DNA from: Acidipropionibacterium sp.
GTDB taxonomy: Bacteria; Actinomycetota; Actinomycetes; Propionibacteriales; Propionibacteriaceae
Assembly (NCBI GenBank): GCA_022647765.1
Contig: JALCLH010000011.1
Location: forward strand, 62,001 to 126,000
Direction: 5' to 3'
DNA length: 64,000 bases
In this document: in pieces, positions 1-10,982 of the stretch
Position numbering within the stretch: the stretch's first letter is position 1
Layout of the letters: each line of letters starts with the position of its first letter
Translations under genes and position numbers: made by a program
Notes under the pieces: model-generated
Seen by the model: the letters and a program-made list of their open reading frames with translations, nothing else
Database searches by the model: none
Told to the model about the DNA's origin: nothing

Positions 1-2202
1 CTACGACTGGGGAGTCGGCAGGACCATCCGGATCAACGGCGCCGACTACAAGGTGGCCGGCATCTCGCGCGCCGGAAGTTCGCCGCCGGTGCAGATCTGG
101 GTGGCCCCCGGCAGCCCGCTGGCAGCGGGCGGGGATCTCACCTGGTTCGGCACCGGGCGGGTGCCATCCTTCGCCCAGGCTGTTGCGCTCAACCGGCAGG
201 GTCTCGCCGTGATGGTCCAGAGGAACTATGCCGAGTGGGGGGTTGGCGGAGGCGACAACGCGTCCACCGTCGCTGCCACCTTCGGGGTGGGCGCCCTCGC
301 CGCCCTGGTCACCGCGACCATCGCCGGGGCGGCCTTCGCCATCGGTGCCCGTCAGCAGCGCCGGACCCTGGCTCTGCTCGGCGCGACCGGCGCCGACCGC
401 AGGGTGCTGAGACGCCTGGTCACCGGCCAGGGGGTGCTGCTTGGTTGCATCGGCGCCGTGCTCGGAGCCGCACTCGGGGTGGCCTACGGCGTCGGCATCA
501 TGTTCTGGCGGAATGCCGAGACGACGACCTATCCCGATGCGATCGAGGTGTCATGGGCGATGTCGGCCGGCGCGATCGTCATCGGCGTGATCGCCGCCAC
601 CGTCGCCGCCTGGGTCCCGGCCCGCGCCGTCGCGAAGCAGGACGTGCTGGCCGGGGTGCGCAGCGCCGAGACGGCGTCCCGGCCCCGCGCGGTTCCCGTG
701 GATCGGGCTGGCCCTGGTGGTGGCCGGGATCGGCATCGGGACGTGGGGAGCGGTGCGCTTCCGGCGTCTCCACATACACCCCGCGCTGGACGAACTCACC
801 GGAGCCCCGGTGACCCCCGACGATACGTCCCTCTACATCCCGATCGTCGCATGCATCGTGCTGCTCTTCGCCGGGATCGTGATCAGCCTGCCCTGGATCC
901 TCGGTGCGGTGGCCCGGCCCTCCGCCGGAGGACGCCTGTCGCCACGTTTCGCGCTGCGGGACCTGGCCCGCAACCGGGGCCGGGGAGTCGCCTGCGTCGC
1001 CGCCTCGATGGCCGTGATGGCGCTGTTCTCAGCGGTGCTGACGATGGTCGACGGCCAGTACCGGACGGATCTGAGGAACTACGCCCCTTCCCTTCCCGAA
1101 CATGTGGCGACCGCCGGTGTGGACGACTCTTCCCAGCGCCTGGTGAGCCCCGAGATGGCGGCAAGCGAGGTGAAGGCGGTCGAGAATGAGCTCGGGACGG
1201 TCGGGGGCTCCGCTCCAGAACGCACGCTGATGTGGTGCACGGATGCCACTGGGAACCTGCTGGGGCCCGGGAACGCTGTCTATCATCAGACCTCCTGCAA
1301 CAATGCGCTGGAAGTGGCTGTCCGGATGTCGGAGGCGGGTGCCCCCTCGGCGAGGAATGTCGAGGTTGGGGACACTTCCTCCTACGCCTTGGTACCGGTG
1401 GCGGTCGACGACGGTTCGCTGTACCGGGTGCTCACCGGAAAGGACCCGGACAAGAGGGTGCTGCAGGCCCTGGACAACGGCGTCGTCGTCTTCAACCAGC
1501 GGCTGGCTCCTGGCGGCAGGACGACGGTGCGCCTGTCGCGTTACACCCAGGCGAACGACCAGTTGACCGACAGCGACACCGGCGGTGCCCGCCATGGTCT
1601 CCTCGGAGGCATCGGGCAGCATGCTCCCGGCACTGATCGGCCGGTCGCAGGCCGCCCGGATCGCCGGCGCCGACTTCGACAAACTGGAGCTGCGCAGACA
1701 CGCGGACCTGGCTCCGGCTGCCGCCACCCCCACCCAGGCCCAGGCCGACCGGATCAACGCCGAGATCGCACGGGCGACCTCATTCCAGAACGCCTTCGTC
1801 TACGAGTCGGGCCATGATCGGACCTGGCTGCTGGTCCTGCGCTGGGGAGCGCTGGTGGCCGCGGTGCTCACCCTGACCGTGGCGGTCGTCGTGCTGGCGC
1901 TGAGCCTGTCGGACTCCCGCCCGGCGCGGGCGGCGCTCGCTTCGGTGGGCTCCTCGACCGGCACCCTCAGGTGGATCGCGGCGGTTCAGGCCACGATCAC
2001 CGTGGGCATCGGAAGCGTGATCGGCGCCCTGGTCGGAGCGGCCCCGATGGTGCTGGCGTCCTGGGGGTCCGGTCCCTCGACCGTGGTGGCCGTCCCGTGG
2101 GGATACCTCGCGGCCCTGGCGCTGGGGATTCCGCTGCTGGTCGGAGTGGGTGTGAGGATCTTCGTCCCGGCGGCGAAGCCGGTGCTGAGACGCAGGGACT
2201 GA
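1..2202 (+). CDS. FtsX-family ABC transporter permease, 5' end outside window, two apparent frameshifts
   Basis: This is the 3' part of a large FtsX/MacB-type permease; the coding frame is already open at base 2. The sequence carries an FtsX-like block (GARQQRRTLALLGATGADRR) between hydrophobic segments, then a large extracellular part and a C-terminal membrane block ending in PVLRRRD. The reading passes through three frames: frame 2 to about 685, frame 3 (RFPWIGLALVVAGIGIGTWG onward) to about 1570, then frame 1 (VPAMVSSEASG onward). Each switch is a one-base change in GC-rich sequence and protein similarity continues across it, so sequencing error is as likely as decay. The partner ATPase is not in the window, and the substrate is unknown. 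Confidence 0.8.
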
Positions 2203-2298
2203 GCCGACCCGCTCCCGGACACTCCCGGGAGGTTCGGGGCGTGCTGCCGATCTCGAAGGACGGCATGCCGGAGGAACGGCGTCCCCCCTCCGGCTGCG

Positions 2299-4006
2299 CT
2301 ACCGCCCGGCCGTGTCGCGCCGTCCGCCCCGACGGCGTCGCGCCCGTCGCGGCACCCAGTCGCGGGGCACCGCCGCGCCGCGGAACCAGGATGCCAGCAC
2401 GGCGTGGCGCACCCCGTGGTCCTCGGGGATGGTGAGCGGCCGGGCGGCCAGCGCGCCCAGGCTCGACCCGGCCGCCAGCGCCACCCCGATCAGCACGGAC
2501 TGGGCCAGCACGCTGCCCCCCGACTCAGGCGCGGGGATGCCCAGCTGGCCCGCCATCAGCATGTACAGGCCGCGGTAGAGCATCATGCCGGGCATCAGCG
2601 GGACGACGGAGATGGTCACCAGCGCCACCTGCGGCACCTGCCAGTGCTTGGCAGCCATCGACGAGAGCAGGCCGACGAGGGCGGCGCCCAGACCCGAGGC
2701 GATGACCATCGAGCCGGTGAGCCACATGCCGGCCAGATATCCTCCCCAGCCGAGCGCTCCCAGCACCCCGCAGACCGCCAGGGTGCGCGGCCCCGGAGTG
2801 GGCGGTGGCGCCGAACCCGACCGCGGCGATCGCCGAGGCGAGGATCTGCACCCAGTCGGCGCTGGTCCAGGCCAGGGTCGGTGAGATATAGCCCGGCACG
2901 CCCAGTTTGAGGCCCGCCCACAGGGTCGCCATCACCCCGAAGATGATGCCGCCGGTCTGCATGATGACCTCGAGGAAGCGGCCCGAACTGGTGACGTAGT
3001 AGCCGTCCAGGGCGTCCTGGGCCGCCGAGACGGCGCCGGTGCCGGCCAGCAGGGAGATCATCCCGGCGGCCACCACCAGGGAGGGCGAGAGGTCCAGCTT
3101 CATCCCGGTCACCGAGGTGAGCAGCATCATCCCCAGCGCGACGGCGGTGGGGATCGCCCCGCCGACCGCCTGCGCGAAGAAATTCGCCACCCGGCGCCGG
3201 GCCAGCGCCTGCACTGCGACGTCGACCAGGCAGGTGGCCAGGAAGGCGATGATGACGTCCCACACCGAGGCGCCGTAGAGGGCCGCCATCGCGGCTCCCA
3301 TCACGCCCATGTTCACCGTGACGAACCACTTCCGGTACAGCCGCGGGGCGGTGACCAGGCTGTCGAGCCGCCCGCGGGCGTCGTCCAGCCCGATCGTGCG
3401 GCGGCTGATGTCGTCGACGAGCCGCTCCAGCCGCTCGAGGCGCTGGTAGTCCGGGGTGCGGGTGCGCACCACCCGCAGCGAGGTGATGGGGTCGTCGTCC
3501 AGGCTGCGGTGCTGGGTGACGATGACCGAGGTGTTGGTGATGTCGACGTGGACGTGGATGTCGTACGCGTCGGCGATGCGCAGCGCCATCGCGATCGACT
3601 CGGCCGAGGAGGCCCCCACCGACAGCGCGATCACGGCGACCCGCATGATGAGGTCGAAGACCCGGCGGGCCTCGGCAGCGGCCATCTCGTCGTCCCGGGC
3701 CGCCACCAGGTCGCGGTCGGGGGGAAGCGGCTCGGCGGCGCGCACATAGCGGGTGAACGGCGCTCGCCACAGGCTCCGGGCCTGGGTAGGCCGGTCCCTG
3801 GGAGCCGGTCTGTTCTCCCGGGGCTGTTCATCCGACTGTTTCCGCTGTTCCTGCCGCTCTGGCTGTCTCTGATGCTCCGGCTGTTCCTGATGCTCCGGCT
3901 TCCCCTGCCATCCCTGCTGCCCCTGGGCGGGCCCGTCTCCTCGCTTCTCACCGGGCGTGGATTCGTGCGTGGAGTCGTTCGTGGATTCGCCGCCCCGCTG
4001 AGTCAC
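2299..4006 (-). CDS. ThrE-type threonine/serine exporter family membrane protein, one apparent frameshift
   Basis: The product combines the ThrE domain pair: a cytoplasmic N-terminal domain (around residues 110-230, with ALSVGASSAESIAMALRIAD) followed by about ten membrane segments. This family exports small amino acids such as threonine and serine. The first 80 residues are hydrophilic, rich in Gln/Glu/Arg, with imperfect EHQEQP-type repeats. The frame changes near 2790-2796: FGATAHSG continues as PRTLAVCGVLGALGWGGYLAGMW in the second frame, so one base appears to be missing or extra. It starts with GTG at 4006. The next gene upstream is divergent and separated by a family B palindrome. Confidence 0.75.
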
Positions 4007-4126
4007 CGCCGCCGCCTCCTCTGCTCCTCGTCGCGCACCTCCGGACGGCGCTGCCTCCCGGCCAGGGACACTTCAGCACAGCGCGGCCGCCCGGCCCAAA
4101 CCGGGTCCGGGTGGCGGAGCAGGAGG

Positions 4127-4207
4127 ATGGTCCCGATCACTCCCGAAACGCCGTGTTTTTGCACTGGCGGTGTCGAAACACCCTCCGGCGGGAGTGATCG
4201 GGACCAT
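4127..4207. repeat. Palindromic repeat family B, copy 1
   Basis: An 81-bp element with near-perfect terminal inverted repeats (ATGGTCCCGATCACTCCCG and its complement) around a variable centre. It lies between the divergent thrE-like and HAD genes. Similar elements occur at 26151, 53562 and 58339, with a divergent one at 11114. Because it sits between diverging genes, it is not simply a transcription terminator. Confidence 0.85.
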
Positions 4208-4263
4208 CGGCCTGGCCAAAGCGCGCGAAGCCGGGGCGCGGACCGGCTCGATATGGTGGGGCG

Positions 4264-5067
4264 GTGCTGATCGCCACTGATCTCGATGGAACGCTGGTCC
4301 GCCACGACAACACCATCTCGGACCGGGCGCGGGCCGCGATCCGGGCCGCCGAACAGGCCGGGATTCCGGTGGTGCCGACCACCGGGCGCCAGATCGGCGG
4401 GCTGCGGACGCTGCCGGACGCCTTCTCCCGCTACGCACTGGTCAACAACGGCTCGCTGGGCATCGATCTGGCCCACGACGAGGTGCTGTTCTGCGCCATG
4501 ACTCCGGCCGCCACCGTCTCCGCCTTCGTCGACGCCGTGCTGGAGTACGCGCCGGGCGCCCAGTTCGCCTCGGTCCGCGACGGCGGGCGGGTCTTCGCCG
4601 TCACCGAGCACTACCTCGAGCAGGTCCGGCCCGACGAGCTGGTGAAGGACCCGGCCGAGTTCGTCCCCGCCGATCGCGACGACATCCGACGCCACGACTG
4701 CCTCAAGATCATGGTGCGCAGCACCGATCTGCCGACCGAGGAGTTCGTCTCCCGGACCCTGGCCCTGGACGTCCCCGGCGGTCACACCTCCAACTCCGGT
4801 TTCCCGATGGTGGAGATGTGCGCCGCCGGGCTCACCAAGGCGGCCGGCCTCGACCGGCTCTGCGGGCTGCTCGGAATGACCAGCGCCGACGTGGTGGCCC
4901 TGGGCGACGGCGGCAATGACGCCGAGATGCTGGCCTGGGCGGGCCGCTCCTTCGCGATGGCCGACGGTCAGCAGCTCGCCAAGGACGCCGCCACCGACAT
5001 CGCCCCGCCGGCCGCCGAGGAGGGCTTCGCCCGGGTCGTCGAGTCGCTGCTGGAGGAGGTCGCCTGA
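4264..5067 (+). CDS. HAD-superfamily (Cof-like) phosphatase 1
   Basis: A 267-residue Cof-type haloacid dehalogenase phosphatase. It opens with the nucleophile motif DLDGT (residues 5-9), has TTGRQ as motif II, a cap domain in the middle, and the metal-binding motif GDGGNDAEM near residue 219. Such enzymes dephosphorylate small cytosolic metabolites; the substrate cannot be read from sequence. It starts with GTG and its stop overlaps the next ATG by one base (TGATG), so the two HAD genes are translationally coupled. The pair are paralogues in tandem. Confidence 0.85.
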   Translation: MLIATDLDGTLVRHDNTISDRARAAIRAAEQAGIPVVPTTGRQIGGLRTLPDAFSRYALVNNGSLGIDLAHDEVLFCAMTPAATVSAFVDAVLEYAPGAQFASVRDGGRVFAVTEHYLEQVRPDELVKDPAEFVPADRDDIRRHDCLKIMVRSTDLPTEEFVSRTLALDVPGGHTSNSGFPMVEMCAAGLTKAAGLDRLCGLLGMTSADVVALGDGGNDAEMLAWAGRSFAMADGQQLAKDAATDIAPPAAEEGFARVVESLLEEVA

Positions 5068-5888
5068 TGCTCATCGCCACCGACCTGGACGGCACCCTGC
5101 TCTCGCCCCGGGGCACCATCACCGATCGCACCCGGGAGGCCGTCGCCGCGGCCGAGCGGGCCGGCGTCCCCGTCGTGCCGGTCACCGCCCGCCAGCTCTA
5201 CGGTCTCACCGACCTGCGCGAGGGGCTGGGCCGATGGGCGCTGTGCAGCAACGCCGCGATCTGCTGGGACCTGCACGCCGGCACGGTGCTGTTCCGCCGC
5301 ACCCTGCCCGCCCCGGTCTGCCGCCGGTTCGCCCGGGCGCTGTCCGCGGCGGCCCCCGGCACCGTCTTCGCCGCCATCCAGGACGACGGGCGGACCTTCG
5401 CCTCCCAGGAGGGTTACGCCGCGCTGTGCGTCTTCTCCGACCACCACCGCGACCCGGCGGCGATGCCCGCGCTGAGCCTCGACGAGGTGACCGGCTTCGA
5501 CTGCCTCAAGCTGGTGGCCCGGCACCCCCGTCTCTCGGTGGCCGAGCTCACCGCGATCGCCTCCGCGCTCCCGGAGGCCGATGCGGTGCATGTCACCAGC
5601 TCGGGGGCCGGAATGCTGGAGGTCAGCGCGGCCGGCGTCACCAAGGAGACCGGGGTCGCGATGCTGGCCGATCGCCTCGGGATGGGGCGCGCCGACGTGA
5701 TGGCCTTCGGGGACGGGGAGAACGACGTCGAGCTGCTGGCCTGGGCCGGACGCTCCTGGGCGATGGCCAATGCGGTGCCGGCCGCCATCGCCGCCGCCGA
5801 TGCTCTGGCCCCGTCGAACGCCGAGGACGGCGTCGCCCAGGTGATCGAGTCCCTGCTGGCCGAGAACCTCAGGCCGGCTCGACCGTGA
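5067..5888 (+). CDS. HAD-superfamily (Cof-like) phosphatase 2
   Basis: A 273-residue paralogue of the preceding gene with the same layout: DLDGT near the start, VTARQ as motif II, and GDGENDVEL near residue 213. Start and upstream stop overlap, so it is in one operon with copy 1. The two diverge most in the cap domain, which suggests different phosphate-ester substrates (inference). Its 3' end overlaps the convergent antitoxin gene by 20 bp. Confidence 0.85.
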   Translation: MLIATDLDGTLLSPRGTITDRTREAVAAAERAGVPVVPVTARQLYGLTDLREGLGRWALCSNAAICWDLHAGTVLFRRTLPAPVCRRFARALSAAAPGTVFAAIQDDGRTFASQEGYAALCVFSDHHRDPAAMPALSLDEVTGFDCLKLVARHPRLSVAELTAIASALPEADAVHVTSSGAGMLEVSAAGVTKETGVAMLADRLGMGRADVMAFGDGENDVELLAWAGRSWAMANAVPAAIAAADALAPSNAEDGVAQVIESLLAENLRPARP

Positions 5889-6186
5889 GACGGAGCCGGT
5901 TGCCGGTGGCGTGAGCGATGCGATTCAGCGTTGCCACTGTCGGTGTACGTCCGCCACGTTCAATATCACTGATAAAAGGTTGGCGGGTGCCCATGCGGCG
6001 CGCCAGCTCGGCCTGACTGATGCCTGCTTCAGTGCGCATCTTGTAGACGAGTTCCGCCAACTCGATCTGGGTCTCCGCATCCGAGCCGGCATCTTCGTAC
6101 TCCTTGCGCTGCTCGGGAGTGTACGACGCATCCACCTCGGCTCTCAGATCGTCGAAATCGATGTAACCATCAGGTATAGTGCTCAT
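5869..6186 (-). CDS. XRE-family antitoxin of a HigBA-like pair
   Basis: A 105-residue protein. The C-terminal half is a helix-turn-helix domain (AGISQAELARRMGTRQPFISDIERGGRTPTVATL) of the XRE type; the acidic N-terminal part would contact the toxin. The start ATG overlaps the stop of the upstream toxin gene (ATGA), the toxin-first order of HigBA/RelE-XRE modules. It would neutralise the toxin and repress the operon (family knowledge). Confidence 0.85.
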   Translation of the reverse strand: MSTIPDGYIDFDDLRAEVDASYTPEQRKEYEDAGSDAETQIELAELVYKMRTEAGISQAELARRMGTRQPFISDIERGGRTPTVATLNRIAHATGNRLRLTVEPA

Positions 6187-6524
6187 GCTTCATGCCCTTC
6201 CTCAAAATCAATCTTTGCCCGCCTGGCACGGTGTACTTCTCGCCGTTCGTTGTTTCTCGCCTTTCGGAATGTCGTGAGTGTGATGATTCTCCGTTCCGGC
6301 TCGAACAGGTAGGTGATGCGTTGGGAGACGGTTGCTCGTTGGATCGAGAAACGCAGCTCGAAAAGCCCATCGCCCAAGGATCTGCTGTGGGGCATCCGGA
6401 GCTGGCTGCCCTCTGATCTGAGCATGTCGATCATCTTGTCCGCCATCCGACGGTCGGCTGGACGAAGAGATCGATACCAGTCCGAGACCTCAGGGGAGAT
6501 GACCACCCTCCAGAGTTCACCCAT
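6183..6524 (-). CDS. RelE/HigB-type toxin (Gp49-like)
   Basis: A 113-residue basic protein of the phage-derived Gp49-like/HigB group: SPEVSDWYRSLRPADRRMADKMIDML, then LRMPHSRSLGDGLFELRF, and IITLTTFRKARN near the end. Members cleave mRNA at the ribosome. I chose the ATG at 6524 (MGELWRVVIS), where family similarity begins; the track start is 33 bp upstream. It overlaps the antitoxin start by 4 bp. Confidence 0.8.
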   Translation of the reverse strand: MGELWRVVISPEVSDWYRSLRPADRRMADKMIDMLRSEGSQLRMPHSRSLGDGLFELRFSIQRATVSQRITYLFEPERRIITLTTFRKARNNERREVHRARRAKIDFEEGHEA

Positions 6525-6641
6525 AGAGTCATGATACGCATCTGCGGATATACGCACAAGAGTATGTCAAGGGTATGTGTTGTGCGACGGCACACGACTG
6601 GGTCGAGGAAACCGGCGGTCAGCGTTCCTGCGCCTCGGAGC

Positions 6642-7031
6642 TCACTGCGGGGCCGCGACGGCCAGCCCGATCTCCCCGGCGGCTTCGGCCATCCGCTTGT
6701 CGTAGCTGATGAGTGCGTCCACGCCGAGCTGGAGGGCGACTGCCAGGTGAATGGCGTCCAAAGATCGCAGATCTGGCCCGGGCAGCAGCCCGGCCTGAGT
6801 GAAGACCGCCGCTGATGGAATGTACAGGTCGATCCGCTCCAACAGCTCGGTGGCCCGGCGCTGGGTGAGTGCCGGAATGCGGTGGGCGGCCCGGCGCATC
6901 TCGGTCTCCAGCAGGGAGCAGGACACCAACGAGGGACGGCTCGCGTTGACGGCGGCGATGAGGGCCCGGGACTCCGCCTCGTCGACGACGAGCTTGAGGG
7001 CCGCCGAGGTATCGAGATACCAGGCGGTCAT
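6642..7031 (-). CDS. PIN-domain ribonuclease toxin (VapC-like)
   Basis: A 129-residue PIN-domain protein. The acidic metal-binding residues are visible: Asp in YLDTSA at the N-terminus, Glu in LLETEMRR, Asp in LRSLDAIHLA and Asp in SYDKRM. VapC toxins cut tRNA or rRNA. Its ATG overlaps the stop of the upstream antitoxin gene (ATGA). It lies next to the HigBA-like pair, forming a two-module toxin-antitoxin cluster just before ileS. Confidence 0.88.
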   Translation of the reverse strand: MTAWYLDTSAALKLVVDEAESRALIAAVNASRPSLVSCSLLETEMRRAAHRIPALTQRRATELLERIDLYIPSAAVFTQAGLLPGPDLRSLDAIHLAVALQLGVDALISYDKRMAEAAGEIGLAVAAPQ

Positions 7032-7292
7032 CGGTCCTCTCTCAACTCGTCAAGGACCCGGCTCGTCGGGATCGGCGAGCTCACCAGCTCGTCGGCCGAG
7101 AACAGTGCGGGCCTGCGGGCCGGGCGGTGCAACAGGGTGCCGCCACCCTGGGGACCGCCGCTTTCGACCAAGGGCACGATCCTGGCGGTGGGGACGCCGC
7201 GCCGAGTGATGATGAACTCTCGGCCCTGCCTCCACCTCGCGCAACACCCGGCCGCTCTCATTGCGCAGCTCGCGCTGACTGATCTTTGACAT
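7028..7292 (-). CDS. Phd/YefM-type antitoxin of the VapC pair, apparent frameshift
   Basis: The N-terminus MSKISQRELRNESGRVLREVEAG is typical of Phd/YefM DNA-binding antitoxins. The frame then shifts near 7225-7235 and continues as EFIITRRGVPTARIVPLVESGG to DELREDR*. The two halves join into a normal 88-residue antitoxin, so one base is probably wrong in the sequence. If the frameshift were real, the cell would carry VapC without its antitoxin, which is unlikely. The start is the ATG at 7292. Confidence 0.75.
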
Positions 7293-7327
7293 GCTACAAG
7301 TGTAGCGAGAACGTAGCAGGTGGAGCG

Positions 7328-7605
7328 CTCCCTTGACGCAGGTCGTATGATCTCTGCGTCGCACGGCGTCGATGGGGCCATCACCCCGGAGCCGCCGGAA
7401 GAACGGGCGCTCCACCGAGACAGACCGAGACACCTCGGAACATCCCGGGCGGGGGCCTCACTAGAACCGGCAGCGGCGTCAAGGAAGCGGCGTCTCCTCT
7501 CCCCGGCACCCCCGGTGCCCCCAGGGACAGGAAGGCGCAATGAGGGTGGTACCGCGGGTACCCCGGGAACTCTCCGGGAGCTCGTCCCTCGTCGAGATCG
7601 ACACG
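7328..7605 (+). ncRNA. T-box riboswitch controlling ileS (ultrashort stem I type)
   Basis: A T-box leader that senses uncharged tRNA-Ile. The short stem I is perfect: GACGCAG (7335-7341) pairs with CTGCGTC (7354-7360), and the loop holds the isoleucine specifier ATC (7350-7352). The conserved T-box sequence TGAGGGTGGTACCGCGG lies at 7541-7557, followed by a GC-rich sequestrator region up to the ileS start. Actinobacterial ileS T-boxes of this ultrashort form usually act on translation (known). I see no U-tract terminator before the gene, which agrees. Confidence 0.9.
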
Positions 7606-7626
7606 ACGAAGGACGCGACCATCGCG

Positions 7627-10600
7627 ATGAGCGACGCCACCAGCGCACAGCAGAGCCCCAGACCCGATCACCCGAACGGCTATCGCGCCGTCCCACCGCA
7701 GATCGACCTGCCCGCGATGGAGCACGAGATCATCGATCTGTGGGACCGCAACCACACCTTCCAGAAGTCCCTGGAGGCCACCAAGGACGGCGAGCCGTGG
7801 AACTTCTTCGAGGGGCCGCCGACCGCCAACGGCCAGCCCGGGACCCACCACATCGAGGCCCGCGTCTTCAAGGACGTCTTCCCCCGGTTCAAGTCCATGC
7901 AGGGCTACCACGTCGACCGCAAGGCCGGCTGGGACTGCCACGGGCTGCCCGTCGAGCTGGCCGTGGAGCGGGAGCTCGGCTTCTCCGGCAAGCCCGACAT
8001 CGAGAAGTACGGCGTCGAACCCTTCAACGCCAAGTGCCGCGAGTCGGTCTCCCGGCATGTCGACGCCTTCACCGAGCTCACCCGCCGGATGGGCTACTGG
8101 GTGAACATGGACGAGGCCTACTGGACGATGAATCCCCAGTATGTCGAGTCGGTGTGGTGGGGTCTCAAGCAGATCTTCGACAAGGGCCTGCTCGGCGAGG
8201 ACCACCGCGTCGCCCCCTACTGCCCGCGCTGCGGCACCACCCTGTCCGACCACGAGCTGGCCCAGGGCTACCAGGACGACCGCGACCCCTCGATCTACGT
8301 GCAGTTCCCGCTCACCTCCGGGCCGCTCGCCGGGCGGGCCAAGCTGCTGGTGTGGACCACCACCCCGTGGACCCTGGTCTCCAACACCGCGGTCGCCGTG
8401 CGCCCCGACGTCACCTATGTCGTCGCCCACCGCAACCCGGCCCCGCAGACCGATTCCGAGCACGAGACCACCGCCGAGGCCGGCCCCGGCGAGGACCTCG
8501 TCATCGCCGAGCCGCTCTTCGACGCCGTCCTGGGCGAGGAGTGGTCGCGCACCGGGGAGTCCTTCTCCGGCGCCGAGATGGAGTTCTGGACCTACCAGCG
8601 CCCCTACGAGTGGATCTCCTGGCCGGCCACCGACCACCGGACCGCCGACGGCCGCCGCACCCCCGCCGACGCCAACTTCGTCATCCTGGCCGACTACGTC
8701 ACCACCGAGGACGGCACCGGCCTGGTGCACCAGGCGCCCGCCTTCGGCGCCGACGACCTGGCCACCTGCCGGGCCTACGGGCTGCCGATGGTCAATCCGA
8801 TCCGCCCCGACGGCACCTTCGAGGCCGACATCCCGATGGTCGGCGGGATGTTCTTCAAGTCCGCCGACAAGCCGCTGAGCGAGGACCTCGAGCGCCGCGG
8901 AATCCTGTGGCGTCTGGAGATGCACTGGCACTCCTACCCGCACTGCTGGCGCTGCGACACCCCGCTCATCTACTACGCCCAGCCCTCCTGGTACATCCGC
9001 ACCACCCGGATGAAGGAGCAGCTGCTGGCCCAGAACGAGGCCACCACCTGGTACCCGGAGACCATCAAGCACGGCCGCTACGGCGACTGGCTGGAGAACA
9101 ACATCGACTGGGCGGTCTCCCGGACCCGCTACTGGGGGACGCCGTTGCCGCTGTGGCGCAACGACGACGACCGCGACGACGTCATCTGCGTCGGGTCGCT
9201 GGCGGAGTTGTCCGAATATGCCGGGCGCGACCTCACCGGGCTGGACCCGCACCGCCCGTTCATCGACGAGGTGACCTTCGAGCGCGACGGGCACACCTAT
9301 CACCGGGTGCCCGAGGTGGCCGACGCCTGGCTGGACTCCGGCTCGATGCCCTTCGCCCAGTGGGGATACCCGCACGTGCCCGGGTCCAAGGAGAAGTTCC
9401 TGGCCCACTTCCCGGCCGACTTCATCTGCGAGGCCATCGACCAGACCCGCGGCTGGTTCTACACCCTGATGGCGGTCGGCACCCTGGTCTTCGACCAGTC
9501 GCCCTATCGCAATGTGCTGTGCCTGGGTCACATCCTGGCCGCCGACGGCCGCAAGATGAGCAAGCACCTCGGCAACATCCTGCTGCCCATCCCGCTGATG
9601 GACAAGCACGGAGCCGACGGGGTGCGCTGGTTCATGGCCGCCGACGGGTCTCCGTGGAGCGCCCGGCGGGTGGGGGACGACACCATCCAGGAGACGGTGC
9701 GCAAGGTGCTGCTCACCTACTGGAACACGGTCTCGTTCCATGCCCTCTACGCTCGGGCGAATGGGTGGACGCCGTGCCAGGTTGCGGGGGCTGTGGCCAC
9801 GGCAGCCGAGGGTGACCAGGCAATCGACGACCCCCCGAGGGGGCTCGGGGGGGTCGTCCCCCCCGCCGTTTCAAACAGGCATGTGCTGGATCGGTGGCTG
9901 GTGTCGTCGACGAATGTGCTGGTGCGCGACGTCACCGCGGCGCTGGAGAGTTTCGACACCCAGCGCGCCGGGGGCCTGCTCCAGGAGTTCATCGACGAGT
10001 TGTCGAACTGGTACGTGCGTCGCTCCCGTCGCCGCTTCTGGGACGGCGACCCGAGTGCCCTGTGGACCCTCCATGAGACCCTCAATGTGCTCACCCGGCT
10101 GATGGCCCCGATCGCCCCGTTCATCACCGAGCGGGTCTGGCAGGACCTGTTCGCGGCGACCGACCCGCAGGGCCCTGCTTCGGTGCACCTGACCAGCTGG
10201 CCGGTGGCCGACGAGTCGGTCATCGACGAGGGCCTGGACGAGTCGATGGATCTGGCCCGGCGGGTCGTCGAGCTGGGCCGTGGCGCTCGCGCCGAGGCCC
10301 GGGTGAAGGTCCGTCAGCCGCTGAGCCGGGCTCTCATCTCCGGCACCGATCTGGCTCGTCTCGACGAGTCCCTGCAGGCCGAGATCCGGTCCGAGCTCAA
10401 CATCGTCTCCTGGAGTCCTTCGGCTCCTCGGGCGATCTGGTCGACCACACGGCGAAGGGCAATTTCCGCTCCCTGGGCAAGCGGTTCGCCAAGGCCACCC
10501 CCAAGGTGGCGGCCGCGATCGCCTCCTGCGACGCCTCGAAGCTGGCCGCCGATCTGGCCGCCGGCCGTCAGGTGACTCTCGATGTCCCGGAGGTCGAGGG

Positions 10601-10970
10601 CGGCAAGGCCACCATCGGGCCGGACGACGTCATCATCTCCGAGCGGCCGCGCCAGGGCTGGAGCGTCGTCAACGAGCAGGGCGAGACGGTGGCGCTGGAT
10701 CTGGAGATCACCCCGGAGCTGGCCCGCGCCGGGCTGTCCCGCGAGGCGGTCCGGTTCATCCAGGACACCCGCAAGCATGTGGGCCTGGAGGTCTCCGACC
10801 GGATCTCGCTGAGCTGGCACGCCGCCGGTCAGCTGGCCGAGGCGATCCGCGACCACGCCGGCGAGATCGCCGAGGAGGTGCTGGCCACCTCGATGGCCGA
10901 GGCCGAGCCCGGGGATGACTGGGCCACCGAGCCCGATCTGGGCCTGTCGATCCGGGTGGTCAAGGCCTGA
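7627..10970 (+). CDS. ileS: Isoleucyl-tRNA synthetase, one apparent frameshift
   Basis: A class I aminoacyl-tRNA synthetase of about 1,110 residues. The HIGH-type motif reads PGTHHIEAR, the KMSKS motif DGRKMSKHLGN, and the CP1 editing domain lies between. The true start is the ATG at 7627 (MSDATSAQQS); the ATG at 7540 chosen by the ORF track lies inside the T-box sequence. The frame shifts near 10405-10411: SELNIVS continues in frame 3 as LESFGSSGDLVDHTAKGNFRSLGKRF to the stop at 10970. One C appears to be missing in TCCTGGAG. The gene should be essential, so a sequence error is the best explanation. Confidence 0.93.
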
Positions 10971-10982
10971 TCCGGGATGCAG

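Noticed and set aside
7381-9741. 786-residue minus-strand ORF
   Set aside because: Antisense shadow of ileS in GC-rich DNA.
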